From: Undaria pinnatifida
Taxonomy: Eukaryota > Sar > Phaeophyceae > Laminariales > Alariaceae
Reading direction: 5' to 3'
Assembly: GCA_012845835.1 (NCBI GenBank)
Contig: JABAKD010000026.1
Location: 4,789,699-4,853,698, forward strand
DNA: 64,000 bases
Positions within the stretch are counted from its first letter, which is position 1; each line of letters opens with the position of its first letter. Of this stretch, positions 54,993 to 64,000 are shown one piece after another. A program made the position numbers and the translations under genes. The notes under the pieces were generated by a model. The model was given only the letters and a program-made list of their open reading frames with translations. It was not told the DNA's origin and searched no databases.

Positions 54993-55424
54993 CAGGGGAC
55001 ATCCGGGATGTATCCCTGGGGTTCCCTTTATTTGATTTTTCATCTTGATGGTAAAACGGGTACTGCTGCTTGCTCTGATATCATCGCGCACAGCAGCAGT
55101 CGGTGGGTTTTGTCGGTATTCGTTCTGGTCTTACGTCGTAGGTCGGTCCGGGGAAAAGGGCAACCCCGCGGCTGCGGGTCAGCACTCTCTTCTCTTTCTC
55201 TCCGTGGATCCATCGGTCTGGGTCACAGGCGGTGAGTCTGTTACCTTGGACCGGAGGGGGGGACAGGTGATACATATTTCTCTGGGGTCAACTCTCCTGT
55301 GTTGGGTGATCATCTCACTAGTTGGGATCGAAACCCGAAGGTCCTAATAGACCTTCCAACCATGACGAACACATGCCAATATGTTGAGATATGGACAAAA
55401 AATCACAAAAGAAAAATGGTCGTA

Positions 55425-55505
55425 TCATAGAGGGAATTGAAACCGCGACCTTCCAACCAAAACCAACCAGTATCAGCATATCCATCGTTTGAGCCACTCG
55501 ACATT
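55425..55505 (-). mobile_element. tRNA-like SINE fragment 2
   Basis: Minus strand opens gtcgagtggctcaaacgatgg (A-box-like) and ends aaggtcgcggtttcaattccctctatgat (B-box-like). A full tRNA cloverleaf is not supported, so a tRNA-derived SINE is more likely. Confidence 0.5.
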
Positions 55506-55509
55506 ACTG

Positions 55510-56210
55510 TATGTACACAGCTCAAACTGATGTACCAGGTACATCTTTATGAATGCGTAGAAACTTGAAATCGGCGCAGAAATTTTGTCAAAAATCAAAA
55601 CTAGCACTCGCTCTCGGGACTCGATGAGAGCACTGCCGAGGCCACCCCCGGCAGCGTGGGGAGGGGCGAGCAAGCTGAGGCGCGTGCAGGACGTGGCGAG
55701 AGGTGGACCCCAGCTCGAGTTGTCTCGAAGACGGCTCAAAACCTGGTCTAAATCGGAGCCTTCGGCTGCTCTCGTGCAACCTCTGGATAATCCTCGATGT
55801 ACCATGCATGTACTTGTTAATAGTACGAAGAAAAAAAATGGATTAGGTGTAGAGCAAAGGGCCAACACTCAATCAATAATTCCAAGTCCATGACGTGTAA
55901 CAAACAAAATTGCATGAAGCGGACAGAGATCTACGATTGACTATAGGTGCAAACTGGCGAGTTGACAATGCCAAGAGTCCCGCCGTTATGCTCCAGGAAA
56001 ACAGTCCAGACGCCACATGCATGAGTGTACCGTATGTCCCCTACTTCCGAAATAGACGTCTGTCTCGAAATGTATTAATACAGCAGTAGTACAGAGCTTT
56101 TGTTCTCTAAGATGACGAATCGGCACGGACGCAGGGTGTGGATGTGCTGCGTGTCGGTGGGTGAAAAAAGCAGTACAATAAAAAAGCGCATACAGCAGCA
56201 GCGTGGAATA
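55510..56210. other. No gene recognised
   Basis: GC-rich at 55600-55760 with open frames on both strands, but no family or splice structure that I can support. Confidence 0.4.
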
Positions 56211-56214
56211 TATA

Positions 56215-56330
56215 TAAAAGAAAATACACTACGACACACAGCTGTGAGATCGAAGATTTCGTCGAAACTCATCTTTGTCAGCTGTGTTTTATACTCCGAT
56301 CGCGCGTATTACTGGGTGTGTTGCCATAAG
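56215..56330 (+). repeat. Dispersed repeat family B copy
   Basis: aatacactacgacacacagc, tgtgagatcgaagatttcgt, ctcatctttgtcagctgtg, tccgatcgcgcgtattactg. Confidence 0.9.
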
Positions 56331-56870
56331 GCTTAGTTTGGGTAAGCAATTGGTTAACCTTTTGCAAGTGGTCAAACGGGCTAATACCCCACTAATTCTT
56401 CAACAAATGGCGTCGTCGGCAGGACCATGGGTTTTTGGGTCGTGGGCTCGAATTCCACCATTCACAACGATAAACTTTTACGACTTTCCCATATCGAACG
56501 TGAAAAATACTCTCCACGGTGTACCCAGGAAATGAAACCGCTTGGATATGCACACGTCCTCCCGTATATCCGACGGACCTGCTATCCCGCCGTTTCAGGG
56601 GGGAAGAGTGTTATAAGGCTTAGTTTGCGTACGAGTAAGCAAGTGGTTAACCTTTTGAAAATGGGTAAAGGGACTTATCCCCCACTAATTCCTTAACATG
56701 GGTGTGTGTCCTTATCAATGATGTAGGTCGGCGACTCCCCTTAGAACTAGCTTGTACCAGCGTCAACATCAACAGGATGATGTTATCAATGAGGCTCAGT
56801 GTGGGTAAGCAATTGGTTGACCTTTTGCAAGTGGTCAAACGGACTAATACCCCACTAATTTCGTAACATG
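56331..56870 (+). mobile_element. tRNA-like SINE, three related copies
   Basis: Units at 56331-56465, 56610-56700 and 56785-56870 share ggcttagtttgggtaagcaa, ttggttaaccttttgcaagt, ggtcaaacgg and accccactaatt. The first also has gtgggctcgaattccacc (B-box-like). The A-box-like start and B-box suggest Pol III origin. They alternate with family B fragments. Confidence 0.6.
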
Positions 56871-57010
56871 GGTGTGTCCTTATTAATGATAGGTCGGTGA
56901 CTCCCCTTAGAACTAGCGTGTACCTGGGTCAACAGGGTGATGTTATCAATCTGTGCACGGAAACCATATTACCCGTTTTTGAGGGGGGCAAAATCTGACG
57001 GTTGTGGAAT
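56700..57010 (+). repeat. Dispersed repeat family B, long form, two partial units
   Basis: gggtgtgtgtccttatcaat, gtaggtcggcgactcccctt and gggtgtgtccttattaatga, ggtcggtgactccccttaga, then gtcaacagggtgatgttatc and tgcacggaaacc. Confidence 0.85.
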
Positions 57011-57059
57011 GCATCAATTTTATTTTATTTTGTTACTGGTACTGGTATGTATATCCTTT

Positions 57060-57245
57060 AGTCGTATGACTGGTGAGGGGAGGGCGGGGTTTTTAAGGGG
57101 GGGGGAGAGGGGGATGAAGACGGGGGGGGGGGGGATTTTCAACATTTTTAGGTTACATAAAGGAATATTGGAGCTTACTGCACGCGTGGTGCTAGGTCTA
57201 GGCGATCGTGGGGGCGTTGGGGAAGGGTTGGGGCGGGGGGGGGGG
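57060..57245. repeat. G-rich low-complexity DNA
   Basis: gggggggg runs and cgcgtggtgctaggtctaggcgatcgtg, matching 35600 and 35955. Confidence 0.8.
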
Positions 57246-57254
57246 CTCGATATT

Positions 57255-57420
57255 CAATCGTGGCCGTAGTCGTATGACCATAATGGTATGTGGTATGACC
57301 CTCGCGTCCGTACAATGCCGGGACGGAGCACGTCGGGTTTTCACCGACCAGGCAGACATTGCTTGCACCAAGCGCGAAGCGCCGTGAGGTATTCGGCGAG
57401 TCGCATGAGGAGGGGGTGAA
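57255..57420 (-). repeat. Dispersed repeat family E, copy 2
   Basis: Partner of 32205-32350: gcacgtcgggttttcaccga, ccaggcagacattgcttgca, gcgaagcgccgtgaggtatt. Confidence 0.75.
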
Positions 57421-58465
57421 GGTTAGTTGGAACTTGAAGACCATATACCAGGTAATGGATTGGAGCTACTACATGGATGGCTCGAAAGGTAAAGAGGTTA
57501 TATCACCTGTCGGGTGGTGTTTATAACTCTGGCGGGTTTTGATTTTTGGTAGGGCCGCGGGAGAGGGTGTGTGTGTGGCGGGGGGGGGGTGGGGGAGGGG
57601 TGTGTGTTGGGGAGGGGGGTTGTGGGGCCGGAGGGGGGGGGAGGAAACGGAGGTGGATGTGAGCAAAATATTCTACATGCGTGCTGAATGCAGATGCCTA
57701 ATATTTCAAAGATATCTATGAGGTGGATGGGAGCAAAGTTGTTTTTCGTTAATTTTAGTGGTTTTTCACTTCCTTATAGTATCAGTACGAGCTACGAATG
57801 ATACTTATGGTGTGCTGTGTATGCCTAGGAGCGAATTATTGTACGACCGTCTAGATGAATATACGATGGTGTCACCTGAGCCACAGACAACCAATGGGGA
57901 CCTTAGCCCTTTGGATGAACCTGCCGTATGATCGAACAACCATGCCTGGCTATCTATGTGATGAGCATGTTAGTAGAAGATAACCATTTGGAAAGGTCGC
58001 ACAAATTGATTATAGGTTCACGGCATATTACCATACAGGGATAGGGTAGTTGGACATAACCGTATGGTGGGACATTCGACACAGCAGCAGTACCATGACG
58101 ACCATGACGACTACCAGTTATTTTGTGTGACTTGTGTGTGAAGCTTGCGAAATACTACTGCTGTTGCTATAGATTACATACCACTTATATAGCGTGCCAA
58201 GAATATAGGATTCGTAGCTACTATTGAACGGGTGTGTGTTCTTGTATATTTCCACCCGTCTACGTCGTACATTCAGTGCAACCAGTATCCGTGCCGATGC
58301 CCCCTAGAGCGATGAGCTCTGAAGTCACAAATAATGAGACACAGATACACGTTGCAAATTCAGCAAGGTGAATATGTGATTAAAGTGACAGCAATGAGAC
58401 GGCTGATGTAGGTCACGTCAATCACACCTTATGTTTCACGCTATGATACTGCTGCTGTAAATATT
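57421..58465. other. No gene recognised
   Basis: G/T-rich run at 57555-57650, then AT-rich sequence without recognisable features. Confidence 0.45.
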
Positions 58466-58469
58466 TTGT

Positions 58470-58870
58470 AAATCCGGTGCCGGTATTGACGTCGTACCGT
58501 GCTTACCGAAGTGGCCGGTACCGGCATTGGAGGTGTAGCGAACTTATCGAAGTGTCCGGCACCGGTACGAAAGTATGTACCAGTACCGCCGGTACCGGTA
58601 TTGATATCGTACCGAACTTACCGAAGTTTCCCGTACCGGTATTGATGTCGTACCGAATTTACGGAAGTTTCCGGTGCCGGTATTGATGTTGTACCGAACT
58701 TACCGAAGCGTCCGGTACAGGTATGAAAGTCCGTACCGGTACCAGTACCGGTACGGACACACACTTGAATACGTATACCGCCAGTACCGGCGGTATATAC
58801 CGCCGGTAAGGTGCCGGCGCACACTTGCGCGTTGGTACATAAACTGGACATAACCTGGCGGTACAATTAC
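58470..58870. repeat. CCGGTACCGGTATTGATGTCGTACCGAACTTACCGAAGT minisatellite, array 2
   Basis: About seven units of about 57 bases, with palindromic CCGGTACCGG cores and a terminal GCCGGTACCGGCGGTATA hairpin-like segment. Confidence 0.93.
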
Positions 58871-58959
58871 AGAGCAGATCCGGTATTGGCTTGGGGTACC
58901 CGCTGAGGTATATAATTGAAGTGGATTATTGGTTCTTTTAATTCAATGTTTTTCTCTTA

Positions 58960-59400
58960 TTTCCTTTGTCTTGGTATGTTGTTCAAAAGGTAAGGTAAGA
59001 TCCCCTTTGGATTATCAGCAGGGCGCCGTCTTGTCGTCGATCGGATCAACGTACACGCCAAATCGAGTACATAAACGAGGCTTTCGCGCGTCCCTTCCCT
59101 CCGAAAACCGGCCGGCACCGGGAAACCATCGACGGCTCTGATCGTCTCCGCCGGCAACTCGTACACGTCTCCCGTGCGCGAGTTGCACACAAGAACTGGC
59201 AAAATCACCGGCACGGCTTTCTTTTCCGCGTCCACACCGATAACTTGTGCCGCTGGCGCTGGTGTGTGTGGGAGCTGGCGAAGATGACTCGCCACTAGAA
59301 GCGGTGGCATCACTGTTGGAGGCCACCTCATTTTGGGAATTTGCGCCGTTGCCCATGCGTGCTCAGAGTCTCGGTATACTAAGCGTACTGGAAGATGATT
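58960..59400 (-). other. Possible exon of unknown product
   Basis: Two minus-strand frames are open for over 110 codons. One starts MGNGANSQNEVASNSDATAS (Ser-rich); the other reads VILPVLVCNSRTGDVYELPA. Composition is more gene-like than the flanks, but I cannot name it or define splice sites. Confidence 0.25.
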
Positions 59401-59474
59401 GGGGACCGGGGTGTGTGTGGCTTGGAGTGCTGCCTGGAGCCAAAGCTCCAAGGGATGGCGTCACAATGTGGTGG

Positions 59475-60050
59475 AATCGGGTTGATATCGTGCCAAACGT
59501 ACCGAAGTGTCCGGTACCGAGTTGATGTTGTGCCGATCTTACCAAAGTGCCTGGTACCGGTATCGATGTTGTACCGATACCGGTACCGGCTCCGGTACAT
59601 ACGTGCGTAGCGGTGCCGCCGGTACCGGTATTGATGTCGTACCAAACTTACCGAGGTGTCCGGTACCGGTATTGATGTCGTACCGAACTCACCAAAGTGT
59701 CCGGTACCGGTATTGATGTCATACCGAACTTATCGAAGTGTCCAGTACCGGTATTTATAGTGTACCGAACTTACCGAAATGTCCGATACCGATATTGACG
59801 TCGTACCGAACTTACCGAAGTGTCCGGTACCGGTAAGAAAGTCTGTACCGGCACCGCCGGTACCAGTATTGATGTCGTAGCGAACTTACCGACGTTTCCG
59901 GTACCGGTATTGATGTCGTACCGAACTTACCGGAGTGTCCGGTACCGGTATTGATGTCATACCGAACTTACCGAAGTGTCCGGTACCGGTAATACCGGCG
60001 GTATATACCGCCGGTACGCCTCGGTACGTACCGTACGGATCACACCCTTG
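59475..60050. repeat. CCGGTACCGGTATTGATGTCGTACCGAACTTACCGAAGT minisatellite, array 3
   Basis: About eleven units, ending as array 2 does in ataccggcggtatataccgc. Confidence 0.95.
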
Positions 60051-60300
60051 AAAAATACACTTTGGTTGTGAGATCGACCAAAAAGTGTTTTACCAATACT
60101 CAGCTTTGCAAGGTGCGTGTGATACTTCGATCGCGAGTGTCACGGGGTGTGTATACCCTCGTGAAGGTTACAGGTCGGTGACTCTCCTGCTAATGCCAGG
60201 GTCAAAAGGACTAAGACGTTCAACATTGTTCTGCGCACGGGAACTGTATAACCCGAATTGAGGGGTACAAAACCAGACCTATGTATGTGGAATTCAGTAT
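60045..60300 (+). repeat. Dispersed repeat family B, long form
   Basis: aatacactttggttgtgaga, actcagctttgcaaggtgcg, cttcgatcgcgagtgtcacg, caggtcggtgactctcctgc, aatgccagggtcaaaaggac. Confidence 0.9.
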
Positions 60301-61114
60301 GCATGAAACAATAATTGTTACAGTGTGACTTAACTATTGGAGTGGGCTACTTGGGTCTACCGGGGTCGTACGCAAGTTCCTGTGTACTCCCTGTATATGT
60401 GGCAGGTCAGCAAAGGTCCAACCTAGCCCTGATGCTCGGGTTGTCAGTGCTGTCGAGTCATGATGGAATATGCGGTGGACATCGATCGCTACTGTTCCGA
60501 TGTGATCCCTCTTCTGCTCTTGATGTAATGCAAAGGCACACTCACACACCTGTATTGATGGAATGAAGACCGACGAGTGAGATCTGGCGTTCTGCATCAG
60601 GCGTGGGGCGATGCACACTTGATGCTAAAGCTCTTCGAACGCCCATCTCACGCACTAACAAGGGAATACACAAACTAAAGCGTGGATCCAAAACGCCAGA
60701 CCCCTGCATTCCTACAAATGGAAGCTCTTGCGCTAATACTGAATGATCAAAGGTTCGTGTCGCCGAATAGCCGATTGTTTTTGCTAATACAGAGAGCCTC
60801 CGTGGTCATTTCTGGGTGAAGCACCCGCAGGCCAAAAATGTTAGCTCACCTGTGTAACGATGTTGGGGAAAGTCGGAATTCATATCGTCAAAACCACGAA
60901 ACGACTTCCTCCATTCCATAGTTCAAGAAAGGAACTGTTTGAATGTTAATCGGGACTACAGCAAACGAGAAATTCCCGGATGGGTCGATTCCTCCGATGA
61001 GTCGACGTGTTAGAACCGGCATCACTAAAAGCGTGAGCCGTACATGGCCATCAGTTTTTTCGGGACACTCAGGCTACCTCGTGGGGGCAGTACCGAGCGC
61101 TTGATATAGTTAAA
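60301..61114. other. No gene recognised
   Basis: Short frames only; no repeat or RNA gene that I can support. Confidence 0.45.
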
Positions 61115-61335
61115 AAATGAAAAAATACACTCCAGCTGTGAGATCGACCAAAAAGGTTTGATCAAAACTCAGCTTTTCAAGCTGCGTGTGATGCTTTTCG
61201 ATCGCGCGTTTTACGAGGTGTGTATACGCTGGTGAAGGGGACAGGTCGGTGACTCCCCTGCTAATGCCAGGGTCAACAGGACTAAGACCTTCAACCTCGT
61301 TCTGTGCACGGAAACTGTATATATGTGTATGCCAG
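61115..61335 (+). repeat. Dispersed repeat family B, long form
   Basis: aatacactccagctgtgaga, actcagcttttcaagctgcg, ttcgatcgcgcgttttacga, caggtcggtgactcccctgc, aatgccagggtcaacaggac. Confidence 0.92.
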
Positions 61336-61785
61336 GGGGGCTTCGCCGCCATGTCCGTAAGACAGGTAGTAAACGAAGCTGAGAGGGACCGTAGAAGCGA
61401 CAAATTATTGCCAAGGGGTGCGGTGTGATATTAAATCAGTTCATAGTAGTGCAAATATGATGTGGAGTGAGTGTGGAGGGGGTTTGTATCATATTGAAGG
61501 GAGAAAATGGAACGGTCGGGAGGACGAGAATTTCATGATCGTGTCATATGCTAGGTACATACCAGTACCGTCGGGTAGTATGGCAGGACTACTACAACAG
61601 CAGCAGCAGTAATCGCTAAACTACCTCGTACCTGGAACGTACTGCTGCTGCATAATAGTTTTTAGCAGTCCAAGCATATGTACCCGGACCTCTCTCTTCT
61701 CTTCCCCCCTGCATGCGAGTACTCCTATGTATTTGCTGGCCACGAGACTCATGAATCACGCAGATTGCAACGTTGAATCTAGACC
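61336..61785. other. No gene recognised
   Basis: A CAGCAGCAG run at 61595-61612; nothing else. Confidence 0.45.
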
Positions 61786-61787
61786 GC

Positions 61788-61868
61788 TCGCCTGTTGAAA
61801 CTCGATATCGCCTGCTTAACTGGTCCAACTCACAGCTGACGTATTTGAAATAATTTAGCAAAAAAACG
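61788..61868 (-). repeat. Dispersed repeat family B fragment
   Basis: tccaactcacagctgacgta then tttgaaataatttagc, the inverted start of the family. Confidence 0.6.
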
Positions 61869-62604
61869 AGTACAGCACACCCTGCCAGCCGGCAACCTGG
61901 GCACGGTGCAAGTACGCCCGAGGTCTCTTCCGATACAGTCGGGGTTGCGGAGCAAGATGAGGGAGTTTCAGGCCGAGGGGTGATCCTTATCGCAAGCTAG
62001 CACGGCAAAAACTCAAAAATATGTCTAAGAAAAGTTGAGGAGCCTTCTCCGCCGAGAAGCAGCTTCAATTTTGTGCATGTACTTATATTGCATCTAGACG
62101 GCGGCCCATCTCAAGGCTGAGTGCCAGCGGTCCTTGGAAAAATCCAAATTGGTTGTTGTTGGCTGTGTTACGCGTGATTCAAAGAACAGTTGAGAGGTAA
62201 CTATGTACTTCGTATAAATATACTTCCCCCCGTCGGCTGCTCCCCGGCCAGGGTGGCGCTCGGGCCTGAGGCTCCCCCAACGCGTGCCAGAGCCCCTGAG
62301 GGTGTGTGGCATCGACCGTACTCGTGCTCTGAACTAGCGCTCGGGCATGGCCGAGCCGGCGGTGAAAGCCAGCGACAAGGCAACAAAGCTCCTCACGGAT
62401 TTTTTCAACGCAGCAGTCTTGCCTGCGGACGCAGTGTCGTGTCACCGCCGCGGAAAGCGTGGGGCTTGTATCAAACGGAGAAGAGAGCTCGAATTCATGC
62501 GAGTAGGCGCCAAAGTCGGGAAGGAAATGGACGTGGAGCGTCGGGATTACTCCCCCCTTCACGTTGGCATTTAGGCAAGAACCGTTAGGCATGAACCGGG
62601 CTGG

Positions 62605-64000
62605 ATGAAGGGAGACGGAGAGAGGGAAATACTCTGTTTGGGAAAAACGGAGGGTGGAAGGGGAGATAATCGGATGCTCGGAAGAAGAGGAAGAGATGTA
62701 GTAGGATTCGAAGAGCGGCTCAGAAACTACGCACATATGCAAGGGCTAGGTCCAGAGCGGGGGAAGTTATCGTGGGTGCGTTCGACGTTTTGCACACTCG
62801 CTTTCAAGGGCACGAACGGCATAGGCCACGCGGAGGTGATCCTGAAGACTTGGGAGGACGCAGGCTGTGACGTCATAGGACTACGAGAGGTGAAGCGCGA
62901 TGGACAAAGTGCTGGTACGGCGGCGGGATATGTTGTGTTTTGCTCGGGACCAGACGGAGGGAAGCACGAGAAGAAGGGGAACCACGGGGTAGGCGTAGCT
63001 GCTGGAGAGTCTATCGTGGCAGAGATGGATTAGGGCGGCGTCGCGGTTGAGTGCATCAGTGCTAGGTTGATGAAGGTTCGCATCCAAATCAAAGGGTAAT
63101 ATAACGGTGTGTATTTTATTGTAGGCTACACTCCCACTCTCGATAAGAGCACCAGCGAAAAGTACCACTTTTGGAGTTCACTTGACGAGGTGGTCAAGGG
63201 GGTTCCCTGTAGGGACCACCTCCTTGTCCTGATGGACGCGAATGCTCGTACCGGCATGAGAGGGATCGGGTGGACCGACCGTAAGATGATGAGCGCATAC
63301 GGGCGTGATGAACTGAACGATAACGGAGACCGACTATTGCTTCAATCAAGCAACGGACAACAAACTCGCCCTCCTCAACACGTGTTATGCCCCACCCTCT
63401 CGTGGAATATCGTACACGTTTTTAGAGTCCTAACCGAGGAAAGGCCCAGTACAGGCTTGACTACATATTGACATGGCAGCTGGATAGACGATTGGTACGT
63501 AACGTCGCTGTGCAGACCCCAACCAAGGAGAACGCTGAGTCGGACCACAATGCCGTCTTCGGAAATATTCGCCTTTTGGGTCGCATCGCACCAAATCGCC
63601 CAAAGAGAGACGTCAGTAACCGGCGGGCTTTTGATCTACCAAGGATAATGGTGGACCCATATCTCCGGATGGACCTCCGAAGAAGCGATAGCCCCCAAAC
63701 TTGCCTCCCCGATACCCTGTACTAATACTGGAAGCGTTGATGGCATGACCTCAGCACTAACCGAGACTCTACTGTCGAATGCGGCCGACATAGCGCCCCC
63801 TATTCGGAGCGAACAAGTACCGAGGGGTTGGTGTATGACCGAGGAGACGAAAGTGGAGTTGGATGCACAATGGCAGGATAGGGAAGACGCGAGGAAACGG
63901 CTTCGTTCTGCTCCAAATGATCGTGGTCTACGGAGAGCCTTGAAGACAATCAGCAGACAGCTCAAACGCACGCGGACGGAAGCTGTACAGAGGTTCTTCG
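62605..64000 (+). pseudogene. LINE ORF2 5' part (endonuclease), broken and cut by the window end
   Basis: The frame at 62605-63033 includes GHAEVILKTWEDAGCDVIGL and HGVGVAAGESIV. After a TAG and a TAA it continues as YFIVGYTPTLDKSTSEK, DHLLVLMDANARTGMRGIGW and YGRDELNDNGDRLLLQSSN. It shifts near 63365 to RLVRNVAVQTPTKENAESDH (SDH catalytic motif of the endonuclease/exonuclease/phosphatase fold), then shifts again near 63720 to APPIRSEQVPRGW and RLRSAPNDRGLRRALKTISR. Catalytic residues D-x-N and SDH are visible. Two nonsense codons and at least two frameshifts mark a dead copy. The RT would lie beyond 64000. Confidence 0.85.

Noticed and set aside
62179-62742. Minus-strand 187-codon frame
   Set aside because: Runs opposite the LINE 5' region; no recognised domain or splice context.

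Overview
The window is eukaryotic nuclear DNA: it has spliced genes with long introns, dense micro- and minisatellites, a Ty1/copia LTR retrotransposon, LINE fragments and several small dispersed repeat families. The interstitial TTAGGG tracts and the style of the endonuclease/RT LINE fragments fit a stramenopile, most likely a brown alga (Ectocarpus-like). That assignment is an inference from recall, not a database result.

Positions 6836-41322 (minus strand) are dominated by one gene. I assembled 24 exons by hand. Every junction is in phase, 22 of 23 introns are GT-AG and one is GC-AG. The open frame is 1413 codons plus a stop. Domain order is: Ser/Lys-rich and Ala-rich N-terminus (exon 1), a complete anoctamin/TMEM16 scramblase-type membrane domain (exons 2-12), a hydrophobic hairpin (exons 13-14), an SMP lipid-transfer domain as in extended synaptotagmins/tricalbins (exons 15-18), a C2 domain with intact Ca2+ aspartates (exons 19-22) and a second C2 domain lacking most of them (exons 22-24). 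This joins a putative Ca2+-activated lipid scramblase to a membrane-contact-site lipid-transfer module in one polypeptide, and it is the most interesting object here.

The introns of this gene are unusual. At least ten exons have degenerate copies of their own edges in the neighbouring intron. Copies of 3' edges, with donor, lie downstream; copies of 5' edges, with acceptor, lie upstream. One exon also has an inverted copy 8 kb away. The introns carry an ~800 bp inverted-repeat element (two copies), a ~190 bp GGCGGT-rich MITE-like element, SINE-like repeats and interstitial telomere-like repeats.

From 41323 to 47319 there is mostly non-coding DNA, ending in a possible first exon of an unknown plus-strand gene (46663-46786) and a fragment resembling the N-terminal barrel of V-ATPase subunit B (47013-47190). 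Positions 47320-53025 hold a young, complete Ty1/copia element on the minus strand: 369 bp LTRs with two differences, a CCAAG target-site duplication, and one 1611-codon gag-pol frame interrupted only by three TAG codons. Positions 53026-64000 hold LINE remnants, tRNA-like SINEs, (CCGGTACCGGTATTGA)n minisatellites, dispersed repeats and a 5' LINE ORF2 (endonuclease) running off the end. Positions 1-6835, downstream of the gene, are repeats and unrecognised sequence.
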